DNA of 64,000 nt from Methanomicrobium antiquum (GCF_029633915.1 NZ_CP091092.1:2170001-2234000), one strand, 5' to 3'; positions 24,423 to 32,840 are shown, numbered from the stretch's first letter. Notes: generated from the sequence alone by a model not told the origin. Made by a program: numbers and translations.

Positions 24423-25007
24423 ATGAAAGGATATAAAAAATATGCACTGATCGGAGTTTTTCTGATCTTTGCATTTGTAGTTTGCTCCCCTGCAAGTGCA
24501 CTTAAGGCAGATGCGACCGATGAGCAACTAAAGGTAATGAACGAAATAGAAGGAACAGATATCACCATTGGAGAATATCTCCAGAAGGTATGGCCGCAGT
24601 TCTATGACGAATTGACAGACGAACAGAAGAAGAAAGTTGACAACTGGAAGAAGAGCTGGCCGGAATCAGCGGCAACTGAAGATAAAAATCTAAAGACATC
24701 AGGTTCAAAAGCTTCGATGACTACAACTGCTTCCATAAGCAGTGGACCGAACAGGATTATTTATGGAGGAGAATCCAGTATTGATCAACCAGTAGTTGAA
24801 TATCATTATATTGAAATAAAACTGGAAAACAGTGCAAATCAGGTTGTCAGTTCAACTGCTTTTAGCAATCATGCTAATTACATCAATGCGGACAACATGA
24901 AATTCTGGCTGCCGTCAGGCTACTACACCTCAAATGCATGGAGCTACTCATTAGATCCTGATACTGAAGATTCAGATACCGCAGGTCCGATGTATTATTC
25001 AGCCTGA
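24423..25007 (+). CDS. Secreted protein of the divergent pair, unit 2
   Basis: 194 residues from ATG 24423, same start reasoning as for unit 1. Identical to unit 1 for signal peptide and the EQLKVMNEIEGTDITIGEYL module, with a cluster of changes in the middle (SNHANYINADN against SEFDGDGYVNAEN, including a two-residue deletion) and an identical tail. The patchy pattern indicates duplication followed by local conversion or selection on one loop. Function unknown. Confidence 0.68.
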   Translation: MKGYKKYALIGVFLIFAFVVCSPASALKADATDEQLKVMNEIEGTDITIGEYLQKVWPQFYDELTDEQKKKVDNWKKSWPESAATEDKNLKTSGSKASMTTTASISSGPNRIIYGGESSIDQPVVEYHYIEIKLENSANQVVSSTAFSNHANYINADNMKFWLPSGYYTSNAWSYSLDPDTEDSDTAGPMYYSA

Positions 25008-25168
25008 TTCAAAACAAAACCACTATCATTTTTTTTGTTGGACAGTTAAGTAAAATGATAGATTATTTGATTTTAGTTTAAATATTAGATGTCTAATTAA
25101 ATCCGGGTTCAAAAAGAAGTTTTATGAAAAAGGAAAAAGTCTCTCCAAAAGATTTCCTGCTCATTTTT

Positions 25169-26422
25169 TTATTTTTTATAATTGATAGTTCTCATGACAA
25201 AAAAACACAAACCAAAAATTACTGCGGCAACCGTAAGTCCTGAAGAAAGATTTGCAACCTGTGTCGGGTTTTCTTCGAGATCATTTTCTGCCGTGCTTTT
25301 TTCAAGTGACTGCGGTGTTTCAGTCAGGACTGTGGAAGTTTCAGGTATGTCCAGCTTTATTAATTTCAAGACATCCTTCCCGTCAACAATGTCAGTCCAG
25401 ATAACGGTATCACCTGAGATGTCAACTGCACCTCCATACTCTTCATCTGTAACGGAGATCAAAATCTCACTTTCTTCTTTGAGATTGTAAAGCCATACTG
25501 AATACTTACCATTTCTTTTATCGGTCCAGACAATATTATCCCCGCCAATCTTCGGATGGCTTTTGATTCTTACACCGGGTGATGCAATAAATGTTGTATC
25601 GTTCGTGTAAATGTCTGTCATAATGAGTTGTTGAGGAGCACTGTCTTTCAAAAATGACCCAAAATCCTCATCAAATTTATAGACTATTTTATCACCGGAT
25701 ATGTCGGGATTAGAATAAACTCCTTTTTTTTCATCACCGATTTGTCGGGTTTTGCCTGTATCGAAGTTCATTAAATGGACAGTATCTTTCATTTGTCCGT
25801 ATCTGTCATCATAGAATACAAGACAATCCTCTGAAATAGCGACTCCATACTGGCAACCCGGAAATTCATGTTTGGTAAGGCTTTCATCTTCCAGATTATA
25901 TACAAAAATATCTCCATGGTCATAATCGGAAGATTCTGCAATTGAATTCCTTCCTGTAATTATAATCATATTTTCTCCTACTGTCAGATCATCGACAGAA
26001 TTAAATTTATCCACTATTATTTTCGGTGTATTTCTCTCATCCAAATTATATAAATAGACATCATATTTCCCTTCGACAAAGTCTCTTTCTTCGGATTTTC
26101 CCTGCCATACAGCAATGTTCTTATTAATAGCAAGATTGTGAGAATAAAAGGAATAATCTGCTATCTTTTCAAGCTTTTCTTCGCTGATGTTGTATATATA
26201 AAATTTTGACCAGCTGGAAACCTTGTCAAGAAGTGCTTCCCTGATTAGTATATTCCCCGAATCGATCGCGGCATATATGCCTGCATCTTCTTCCGCTGTA
26301 AAAATTGTCTTTTCTTCGCCGGAAATATCTATTGCCGAGGTGGCCGGAATAAGGATGCAGAGAGATAATAGTAGTACTAAAATTTGTAAAACTTTTTTTT
26401 TGTATTTTTCTATAAGATTCAT
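25169..26422 (-). CDS. Membrane-anchored surface beta-propeller protein, unit 3
   Basis: 417 residues from ATG 26422. Signal peptide and first ~190 residues almost identical to unit 2. From AISEDCLVFYDDRYGQMKDTVHLMN onward it differs clearly, and the C-terminal anchor segment (NLSSGLTVAAVIFGLCFFVMRT) resembles unit 1 rather than unit 2. Propeller-like repeats ISGDKIVYKFDEDFG, IGGDNIVWTDKRNG, ISGDTVIWTDIVDG. A mosaic member of the three-gene family, divergent from 26634. Confidence 0.78.
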   Translation of the reverse strand: MNLIEKYKKKVLQILVLLLSLCILIPATSAIDISGEEKTIFTAEEDAGIYAAIDSGNILIREALLDKVSSWSKFYIYNISEEKLEKIADYSFYSHNLAINKNIAVWQGKSEERDFVEGKYDVYLYNLDERNTPKIIVDKFNSVDDLTVGENMIIITGRNSIAESSDYDHGDIFVYNLEDESLTKHEFPGCQYGVAISEDCLVFYDDRYGQMKDTVHLMNFDTGKTRQIGDEKKGVYSNPDISGDKIVYKFDEDFGSFLKDSAPQQLIMTDIYTNDTTFIASPGVRIKSHPKIGGDNIVWTDKRNGKYSVWLYNLKEESEILISVTDEEYGGAVDISGDTVIWTDIVDGKDVLKLIKLDIPETSTVLTETPQSLEKSTAENDLEENPTQVANLSSGLTVAAVIFGLCFFVMRTINYKK

Positions 26423-26633
26423 TGGATAACAGCTATCGGTGTAACCTGATATATTTTTTATCTGACTTCCGTCCAACGATTGTATAAATAATTACAAAAG
26501 CCCTCTGTTTGTTGGACAGTTGTCAGAGAAATGCTATATATGGATACTTTCTAAAGTAACTCTAAGTTAATCCTGCAATTAATTTCAGGAAATATGAGAT
26601 AATACAATAATTCATTCTTTGAGGCGGGGGTAT

Positions 26634-27197
26634 ATGAACGAAAATAAATGTAAAATAGGAGAAAATAAATCTTTTCTTAGGTTTTTGACAGCACTCTTGA
26701 TCTTTCTTATCGTCATAATTACTGAAATACCTGTACAGGCAATCTCCGCAGAAGCGACCGAAGAACAGCTAAAGGTAATGAATGAGCTTGAAGGATCTGA
26801 TATCACCATTGGAGAATATCTTAAGAAGACATGGCCGCAGTTCTATGATGAACTTACAGAAGAGCAGAAAGAAAGAGTAAACAGGTGGAACAGGAGCTGG
26901 CCAAAAGACCCTGTTTCAATTGAAGAGAAAGACGTAAACTGGCACAGCCAGAATATTTCGTCAAATATCACTGCACTTAATATCAATCTGAAATGGAAAA
27001 ATCCGGCATCAAACCTGAGTCTAAAGATCTATTCGCCTGACGGGAAATCTTTTGGGCCATTTTATGATGGTTTTGATAACATTACAAATGGACAGATCTA
27101 CTTTTTTATCAGGAAGGATAGCGGGCTTTCTACTGGTGAGTGGTGGTATGCTGTAAAGGGGGAGACTGTTAATGGAACAGAAAAATATACTCTCTGA
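26634..27197 (+). CDS. Secreted protein with EQLKVMNE module and PPC-like domain, unit 3
   Basis: 187 residues from ATG 26634, preceded by GAGGCGGGG. Signal peptide (FLTALLIFLIVIITEIPVQAISA), then ATEEQLKVMNELEGSDITIGEYLKKTWPQFYDEL, the same module as units 1 and 2. The C-terminal half differs from those: LNINLKWKNPASNLSLKIYSPDGKSF and GQIYFFIRKDSGLSTGEWW resemble a PPC-like domain and the split gene at 11578. So it links the two secreted families. Its end overlaps the regulator gene at 27172 by 26 bp. Confidence 0.7.
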   Translation: MNENKCKIGENKSFLRFLTALLIFLIVIITEIPVQAISAEATEEQLKVMNELEGSDITIGEYLKKTWPQFYDELTEEQKERVNRWNRSWPKDPVSIEEKDVNWHSQNISSNITALNINLKWKNPASNLSLKIYSPDGKSFGPFYDGFDNITNGQIYFFIRKDSGLSTGEWWYAVKGETVNGTEKYTL

Positions 27198-27903
27198 AAT
27201 TAATTATCACAGTTTTAGAGTTGTTTATTTATTTCTTATTTTAATATCAATCATCGGCCTTTCTCAAATTGTTTCGGCTGAAAATCCGGATGATTACATA
27301 ATTACAGATTCAACCATACCTGGTGATTACATAGATTCATCAGGAAGTGATAATTTAAGAGATTACGCTGATTTACCAGTCTGGATAAAAATTTCTATGG
27401 TTTCCGGAGCAATAATCTCCGTCTTCTGTGCTTTAAAATACATCCCGGTTATTCTGGCAGGACAATCTCAGGCAAATAAGAAAGGAAACCGGGATAAAAT
27501 ATACGAATGCATATGTGCCAATCCGGGATTAATATCAGTAGAAATTAGTGAACTTACAAAAATTAACACGGGAACTGCAAGATATCACTTATATCTGCTA
27601 GAAAAAAACCATGAGATAGTATCAGTTAAAACAGGTCATAAAATTTTTTATTTTCAGAACAGATCTTTATTTACCAAAGAACAGATTGCGGGGATTATTC
27701 TCTGCCGCAATGAAACGACAAAAGAGATTCTTGATGTAATCAGAAAAAAGCCCGGTGCATCCAATAAGCTGATATCTGATATTGTCGGAATCGATAAAAG
27801 CACTGTTCACTGGCATATAAAGCGTCTTTTACGGGCAGGTATGGTTAAGATAAAAAGGAGGGGAAATTCTGTTAAATATTTTTTTGTGGAAGTTTTATCC
27901 TGA
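27172..27903 (+). CDS. Membrane-tethered double winged-helix regulator
   Basis: 243 residues; GGGGGAG lies just upstream of the ATG, inside the previous gene. N-terminal helix (YLFLILISIIGLSQIVSA), a ~55-residue outside part rich in Asp/Ser, a second helix (WIKISMVSGAIISVFCALKYI), then two winged helices: IYECICANPGLISVEISELTKINTGTARYHL and ILDVIRKKPGASNKLISDIVGIDKSTVHWHIKRL. Paralogue of 12030-12833. Overlap with the secreted-protein gene shows co-expression, which suggests the secreted domain may be what it senses. Candidate controller of the surface island. Confidence 0.8.
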   Translation: MEQKNILSEINYHSFRVVYLFLILISIIGLSQIVSAENPDDYIITDSTIPGDYIDSSGSDNLRDYADLPVWIKISMVSGAIISVFCALKYIPVILAGQSQANKKGNRDKIYECICANPGLISVEISELTKINTGTARYHLYLLEKNHEIVSVKTGHKIFYFQNRSLFTKEQIAGIILCRNETTKEILDVIRKKPGASNKLISDIVGIDKSTVHWHIKRLLRAGMVKIKRRGNSVKYFFVEVLS

Positions 27904-27951
27904 TTCTCTCTCCAAAACATTCATTATGTTATCGTCCAATATATCAGTCAT

Positions 27952-28536
27952 ATGTCCAAAATTTTAGACATAACAGAAAACCACTTAAAAATTCTCTCGC
28001 TGTTTACAAAAGGCTATGACTGCGAGTATTATATCAGGGAAATATGCCGTCATGTCCCGGTATCACACGGTGCGGCCCAAAACATCCTTAATTCACTTGA
28101 GGAGAAGGGTGTTTTGGAATCTGTGATGAAGGGGAGAAACAGGATTTTTTCGCTTCGAAAAACAGGACTGTGCGTAAACTATATTCTTCTTGCCGAAAGC
28201 TACAAACGACTTAAGTTCTCAGAAAAATATCCTCTCACATATGAGATAATATATAAGATTCTTCCGGCATTTACCGGACCTCTGGCTCTATTTGGAAGCT
28301 ATTCATCAGAGCTTGCGACCGAATTTTCTGATATTGATCTTTTAAGTGCAGGCGGGTTTGACAAAAGACAGGTAGATGAAGTTTCAAGAAAATTTAAGGT
28401 TGATATAAATATAAAACAATACACAAAAGAGATTGTTCTCTTGGGAATAGGAAATGATCATCTGATAAAAGAAGTTTATAAGAATCATATCTGGCTTTGC
28501 TGTCCGGAATTTTTTGTAGAAGGTTACATAAAATGA
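27952..28536 (+). CDS. HTH plus MNT-type nucleotidyltransferase (putative antitoxin)
   Basis: 194 residues. Residues 1-70 form a winged helix (CEYYIREICRHVPVSHGAAQNILNSLEEKGVLE). From ~105 on: PLALFGSYSSELATEFSDIDLL, the GSx10DxD nucleotidyltransferase motif, and VDINIKQYT giving the third acidic residue. Such MNT proteins in archaea pair with HEPN proteins and can adenylylate or otherwise neutralise them. Overlaps the HEPN gene by 4 bp (ATGA). The HTH fusion suggests self-regulation. Confidence 0.8.
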   Translation: MSKILDITENHLKILSLFTKGYDCEYYIREICRHVPVSHGAAQNILNSLEEKGVLESVMKGRNRIFSLRKTGLCVNYILLAESYKRLKFSEKYPLTYEIIYKILPAFTGPLALFGSYSSELATEFSDIDLLSAGGFDKRQVDEVSRKFKVDINIKQYTKEIVLLGIGNDHLIKEVYKNHIWLCCPEFFVEGYIK

Positions 28537-28994
28537 GCGAGATTGAATGGTGCAAAGATCAAAGAAAAGGGCTTCATCTGATTGAACCAAACGACAATCT
28601 CTCAGATGCATATCTAAAAAAGGCAGAAGAAGCTCTTGAAACGATGAACTCGATAGACTCGCCGGACTGGATTATATCAATCGGCTATTACTGCATGTAC
28701 TATTCGATGTACGCCGTTTTGATGAAGGCCGGAATTAAAAGCGAGATTCATACATGTACAACAGAATGCATAAAAGAATATTTTGGGAAATTTTTCTCGC
28801 AGGCGGATTTGGACACTGTAGAAGATGCAAGGGTGATGCGTGTTGAATCACAGTACTCTATAGCACGTGAATCAGCACAAAGACAGGCATCAGAGATTGT
28901 GGCAAATGCGCCGGTCTTTCTTTTAAAGTGCAAATATGTCTGCTCAAAAATAACAAAAAAAGATATTAAACAAATCCGCAGTAATTTTTATTAA
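28533..28994 (+). CDS. HEPN-domain protein (putative RNase toxin)
   Basis: 153 residues from ATG 28533, which overlaps the MNT stop. Helical HEPN core: SPDWIISIGYYCMYYSMYAVLMKAGIKSE, then CIKEYF and ARVMRVESQYSIARESAQRQA. The pattern YYxMYYxxxAxLxxxGIKSExH is that of HEPN proteins next to MNT genes. A clean Rx4-6H catalytic motif is not seen, so RNase activity is uncertain. The pair is probably a toxin-antitoxin or nucleotide-regulated module at the edge of the accessory island. Confidence 0.75.
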   Translation: MSEIEWCKDQRKGLHLIEPNDNLSDAYLKKAEEALETMNSIDSPDWIISIGYYCMYYSMYAVLMKAGIKSEIHTCTTECIKEYFGKFFSQADLDTVEDARVMRVESQYSIARESAQRQASEIVANAPVFLLKCKYVCSKITKKDIKQIRSNFY

Positions 28995-29201
28995 CTAAAA
29001 AAGGTTCATGAAACCAAATTTTCATGCAACATTTTTATGGAAAAATTTGATTTCAGGGATAAATTGTCTGAAACCGGTATTTAAATTTTAAATTCTGTTT
29101 AATATTCAAACCTGATTTAAAAATTACTAGCAGATTCAACCAGATTCAGGTTTTTAAATCCTGTTCTATGTCTATTAATTGTTTTTAGAAATTTACCATT
29201 A

Positions 29202-29268
29202 ACAATTTTTCATTAACAATTTACCTTTTTACAATTTTTCATTAACAATTTACCTTTTTACAATTTTT
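29202..29268. repeat. 29 bp AT-rich tandem repeat, two copies plus a partial
   Basis: The unit starts ACAATTTTTCATTAAC and ends TTTACCTTTTT. Copies run 29202-29230 and 29231-29259, with the third started at 29260. It lies just past the stop of the Feo operon's last gene. The rest of 28995-29277 is AT-rich with one REP-like fragment (about 29005-29040). No gene seen. Confidence 0.6.
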
Positions 29269-29277
29269 GATTATTAT

Positions 29278-29781
29278 TTAGTTCTCCTTTGCAAATCCCC
29301 ATGAATAGTAAAGATATACTATCACAAGAGTGAAGGGAAGAAGTATCACTGCCGGCGCATATGGTGGCATAAAACCTTCAATGAATCCTGAAAGTGAGTT
29401 TAAAAACTCAGGTGCATCTTCAGGTGCGGGAATACCCTCGCATATCATTGCAAAGATATCACACCCGGCAATTATCCATATCATAATTGAGCCTAAAAGG
29501 ACTTTTGAAAAATTATGAATCTCTCTTAAACCCTTAAATCCGCTGAGAATAAAAAGGCCGCCGAATATTACAATAAATCCTCCCCAGAAGTGCCTGAAGA
29601 AATCATCGCCTGAGATTTCCATAATCCCAAGTTCAAATCCGCCTGAGATACCAAGATAGACAAGAATGTCAACAATCCCGAATATTACTGCAAAAAGTCC
29701 TATAGCGGCAAAATAAACAGATGTTAATTCAAATCCGCTATCTTTTTTACTTTCTGTCCTGTTAATTTTTGTATTTTCCAT
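29278..29781 (-). CDS. Membrane protein of the feo operon, function unknown
   Basis: 167 residues with four clear hydrophobic helices and a charged N-terminus (residues 1-17). Loops include GGFELGIMEISGDDFFRHFWG. It follows the FeoB membrane-part gene (2 bp between that stop and this start), so it is the last gene of the iron-uptake operon. No known family recognised. May be an accessory subunit of the ferrous iron channel; inference from position only. Confidence 0.65.
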   Translation of the reverse strand: MENTKINRTESKKDSGFELTSVYFAAIGLFAVIFGIVDILVYLGISGGFELGIMEISGDDFFRHFWGGFIVIFGGLFILSGFKGLREIHNFSKVLLGSIMIWIIAGCDIFAMICEGIPAPEDAPEFLNSLSGFIEGFMPPYAPAVILLPFTLVIVYLYYSWGFAKEN

Positions 29782-29783
29782 TT

Positions 29784-30998
29784 TTATGCCACCCCAAGTA
29801 TTATTCCTATTGCGTGGATGATTCCGCCGTATATGAAGGCAACCGATAATAAAACTGCAACTGCTGCCAAAAGTTCTTTCCAGCCTTCCTTTAGCATCAC
29901 GACAAATGTTGCAACACAGGGGAAATAAATTGATATTAAAACGATTGCAGAGATCATCTGGTACTGTGTCATTTCAATTACTGAAAGCTGTGCGACTGCC
30001 AGGTCTTTTCTTAAGAATGCCGAAACCAAAGGTCCTGCTGTTTCTTTTGGAAGTCCAAACCAATTCACAAATAAAGGTGCTAAAATATCTGAGAGCCACT
30101 GGATAAATCCGACAAGATACATAACATTTACGACTAAAACACCGAAAAGAACGAATGGAACAGCGTTTAGCAAGAATCCACCTGTTCTCATCTTAAGCTT
30201 CTTAAAAACATTTGACCTTTGCGGCATGTGATACGGGGGAACATCAATTAAAATTTCAGGGTTTTCTCCCGGAACTATTTTACTTAATACGTAGCCAAAG
30301 ACGAAGTAACCGATTATCAGAAACAGCATTACATATCCGACACTTTCCGGAATAACCTCGAGCATAACACCAAGCTGTGCACCGCACGGTATGAAGATTG
30401 CAATTAAGGTCATCATCATGAATCTCTGCTTCTTTGTTTCAAGAATGCGTGTTGCGGTTACTGCCGGAACATTGCATCCAAGTCCGAGAATTGTCGGAAC
30501 GATTGCGTATCCGTGAAGACCAATTTTGTGCAGGAATGTGTCAACAAGAACTGCCAGACGCGGCAGATACCCTGAATCCTCAAGAAGTGCCATCATAAGA
30601 TAGAATATGAAGACTGCCGGAAGAACAACTCCTATTGCAACAAAAAGACCTGATGATAGCACACCAAAAGCCTCAAAACAATTAGTTGCAGTAGGATCAC
30701 CGACAAACAGGAAATATAAAATGCTGTTCGGGTCAGGCCATGACGACTGCAACCATGGCAGGAAATAATTGTCAAAGAATTTCACAAAAAATCCGTCTGT
30801 ACAGAGTGCTCCTGCAAATGAGCCAAAGACGCTCCAGAATGCGTATAATACACCAAGTGCCACAGGAATTCCTGTAAGAGGCTTTACTGTAAGTTCTCCT
30901 AAAATATCTCCTACTCTTTGTGTGTATGTTCCGCTTTTGATAACCTGTGATGAGATGCTGTCAACAAGTGCCCATCTTTCATTTTCTGAAAAGACCAT
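29784..30998 (-). CDS. feoB: FeoB membrane (gate) part of ferrous iron transporter
   Basis: 404 residues from ATG 30998, preceded by GGAGGTG with a 6-base gap; a start at 31037 inside the previous gene is possible but has no such site. Contains the two Gate domains: LPAVFIFYLMMALLEDSGYLPR and IVPTILGLGCNVPAVTATRI (the GxGCxxP motif), then IFIPCGAQLGVM and later FPCVATFVVM with conserved Cys. It lacks the GTPase domain, which is encoded separately just upstream. Together they make a normal-length FeoB. Transports Fe2+ into the cell. Confidence 0.9.
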   Translation of the reverse strand: MVFSENERWALVDSISSQVIKSGTYTQRVGDILGELTVKPLTGIPVALGVLYAFWSVFGSFAGALCTDGFFVKFFDNYFLPWLQSSWPDPNSILYFLFVGDPTATNCFEAFGVLSSGLFVAIGVVLPAVFIFYLMMALLEDSGYLPRLAVLVDTFLHKIGLHGYAIVPTILGLGCNVPAVTATRILETKKQRFMMMTLIAIFIPCGAQLGVMLEVIPESVGYVMLFLIIGYFVFGYVLSKIVPGENPEILIDVPPYHMPQRSNVFKKLKMRTGGFLLNAVPFVLFGVLVVNVMYLVGFIQWLSDILAPLFVNWFGLPKETAGPLVSAFLRKDLAVAQLSVIEMTQYQMISAIVLISIYFPCVATFVVMLKEGWKELLAAVAVLLSVAFIYGGIIHAIGIILGVA

Positions 30999-30999
30999 T

Positions 31000-31605
31000 T
31001 CAGACACCTCCACAGCCACCACAGCCGCCGCATCCAAAGCATCCCTGCGGTGTTTTCTGAGCAGTTTCTTTTCCGTCAGCTCTTAGCTGAATATCAGAAA
31101 TTTCTGCAGGAAGAGCTTTTCTTATCATATCACCAAGGTTCTTTATTCCCTCTCCTGATATGGCGCTTGTTTCAACGACAGGAACTCCAAGAATTTTTTG
31201 AAGTTTTGCAGTATCTACCAAAATCTCTCTTTCACGTGCCGAATCAATCATATTCAAAACAACAATTGAAGAGATACCTGTCTCGATTGTTTCGAGTGCA
31301 ATATAAAGTCCCCGCTCAATTCTTGTTGCATCAAGGACAATCACTGCTATTGCATCTTTATTTTTTTCAAGCATTTCGACACAGACTTCTTCTGCTTTAT
31401 CTCTGGCATTCAGAGAATAAGCACCCGGAACGTCTATTACAGTATAGGTTTTTTTGTCGATTATAAGCGTTCCTTTTGTGTAATCAACAGTTGTTCCCGG
31501 ATAGTTTGAAACAACGGCATCTCCGCCTGTCAGCCTGTTAAAAAGTACACTTTTGCCAACATTTGGATTGCCTATTAAAAGAATTGTCTCATTTTTTTCT
31601 GTCAT
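31000..31605 (-). CDS. feoB: FeoB GTPase part, separate gene with Gly-Cys tail
   Basis: 201 residues. G1 GNPNVGKSVLFN, G2/G3 YPGTTVDYTKG and DVPGAYSL, G4 as VLNMIDSA (N-M-I-D in place of NKxD, usual in FeoB), G5 TSAISG. The C-terminus is an unusual GCFGCGGCGGCGGV with four Cys spaced two or three apart. The stop TGA is one base from the membrane-part ATG, so FeoB is split with tight coupling. The Cys tail may bind metal, as in FeoC-like or Cys-rich tails of other FeoB proteins. Confidence 0.9.
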   Translation of the reverse strand: MTEKNETILLIGNPNVGKSVLFNRLTGGDAVVSNYPGTTVDYTKGTLIIDKKTYTVIDVPGAYSLNARDKAEEVCVEMLEKNKDAIAVIVLDATRIERGLYIALETIETGISSIVVLNMIDSAREREILVDTAKLQKILGVPVVETSAISGEGIKNLGDMIRKALPAEISDIQLRADGKETAQKTPQGCFGCGGCGGCGGV

Positions 31606-31637
31606 TTCTTTTGTTCTCCATTAATCAGTATAAAATA

Positions 31638-31892
31638 TTACCTGAGCCGGTTTTTTGGCTCATTTTGTCCATTTGTAACATCAACAATTATTTCTTTGGC
31701 CTGCTCAATTCCAAGAGCAACCTCCACTTCTCCTGCCATTACAACAACCGGCCCTTTTATTGGCTGTTTTGTAATCATTTTTACACTTTTTCCAACTCTG
31801 ATCCCAATTGGGCTTAGATTTTGTGATGAGGCTTTTATCTCTTTTATCAGGCCTGTTTCTCCATATTCCAGATTGGTAAGTCTTTTCTCCAT
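31638..31892 (-). CDS. feoA: FeoA-domain protein
   Basis: 84 residues, SH3-like beta-barrel of FeoA: GETGLIKEIKASSQNLSPIGIRVGKSVKMITKQPIKGPVVV ... VEVALGIEQAKEIIVDV. FeoA is a small cytoplasmic partner that modulates FeoB. It lies 32 bp upstream of the GTPase gene. One of three FeoA-like genes here. Closely related to 32142-32384 (TKQPIKGPVVVM is shared exactly). Confidence 0.87.
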   Translation of the reverse strand: MEKRLTNLEYGETGLIKEIKASSQNLSPIGIRVGKSVKMITKQPIKGPVVVMAGEVEVALGIEQAKEIIVDVTNGQNEPKNRLR

Positions 31893-32141
31893 AAATGCAC
31901 CTTAAACAGTGTATGATTGCTGAATGATGCAAAATGATTGTGCTAAATTACAACATTTCAGCCTTCCTTTATAATGTTGATGGTTAGGAATGGATTAACT
32001 CGACCCGAAATTTGTTTTGCCGAAAAGGGTTAGCCAAATAATATTTGGGAGTGTTTGAAAAACCAAAAAATCCGGCCTTTAATAAGGTCTTTATACAGTA
32101 TATTTTCAAATAATTTCTTTTTTTCCGGATATTTCTGTTAT

Positions 32142-32384
32142 TCAGGCAGAACCTGGCGGCACAATACCTGTGTTTACTGTAATACAGGAAGCCATCTCAA
32201 TTCCTATTGCCACAACAACTTCTCCGCTCATCACAACAACCGGCCCTTTTATTGGCTGTTTTGTAACCATTTTTACAATTTTGCCAACTCTTATACCAAG
32301 AGCGTTTAATTCACGTGAATATTTTGATATTTCTGTTATAACTCCGGTCTGCCCGTATTCAAGGACTGATAGTGAGGATATCAT
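32142..32384 (-). CDS. feoA: FeoA-domain protein, second copy
   Basis: 80 residues: VLEYGQTGVITEISKYSRELNALGIRVGKIVKMVTKQPIKGPVVV then VVVAIGIEMASCITVNTG. A recent paralogue of the 31638 gene. A 249 bp gap with AT-rich sequence and GGTTAGCCAAATAATATTTGG separates them, so a second promoter for the feoA-feoB part is possible. Starts 3 bp after the stop of the next gene upstream. Confidence 0.85.
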   Translation of the reverse strand: MISSLSVLEYGQTGVITEISKYSRELNALGIRVGKIVKMVTKQPIKGPVVVMSGEVVVAIGIEMASCITVNTGIVPPGSA

Positions 32385-32387
32385 TTT

Positions 32388-32612
32388 TTAGCACCTGTCA
32401 ACAATTATTTTTCCGGCAATTCCTCTTCCAAGGGCAAGTGTTGAGCCGTTTATGTCAAGAACCACAGGACCGCATGTACAGTCGATCATTCTGATTTTAA
32501 CACCCTCACAAAGACCTCTGAGTGAGAGCTGTTGTTTTACACCTGCTCCTCCTTCGACTTTTTTGACAATTGCTGTTTCGTTTTTTAAAAGGCCTGTAAG
32601 AATAGTTTGCAT
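32388..32612 (-). CDS. FeoA-like protein, third copy
   Basis: 74 residues from ATG 32612 (an upstream GTG/TTG-type extension at 32690 is rejected because it spans the likely promoter). Beta-rich FeoA-type fold: LKNETAIVKKVEGGAGVKQQLSLRGLCEGVKIRMIDCTCGPVVLDINGSTLALGRGIAGKIIVD. More diverged than the other two and with a Cys pair (DCTCG). First gene of the operon, downstream of a possible iron box. Confidence 0.8.
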   Translation of the reverse strand: MQTILTGLLKNETAIVKKVEGGAGVKQQLSLRGLCEGVKIRMIDCTCGPVVLDINGSTLALGRGIAGKIIVDRC

Positions 32613-32716
32613 AATACTGTAGTTACTGTTTATTTTTAGGTTCAATTGAATATAAGCCGAAAATTGTTTGGATGAGGAAAAACTTCCCAAAAGAATTTAG
32701 GCGATACTGTAAAAAC

Positions 32717-32730
32717 CTAAAATTTAGTTT
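32717..32730 (-). promoter_or_regulatory. Putative feo promoter with DtxR-like inverted repeat
   Basis: On the minus strand CTTATAAACT (about 32733-32724) is a TATA box. It is followed at once by CTAA-AAT-TTAG (32717-32727 inverted repeat), about 100 bases before the feoA ATG. A related CCTAA-N5-TTAGG repeat lies before the dtxR-type gene (56760). Position after TATA suits repression when iron is plentiful. The half-site spacing differs, so the link is tentative. Confidence 0.4.
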
Positions 32731-32840
32731 ATAAGATGAACATTATATTTATTGTTTCTTTAAAAACGTTCATGAAACAAACAATTCAGGTATTGTTTCA
32801 TGTAAATAAAATGCGATTATCCTGTAAAAACAGATTGATT

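Noticed and set aside
31000-31037. Frameshift or programmed frameshift joining the two FeoB parts
   Set aside because: The second gene has its own ATG with GGAGGTG at ideal distance one base after the stop, so a true split is the simpler reading; sequencing error cannot be fully excluded.
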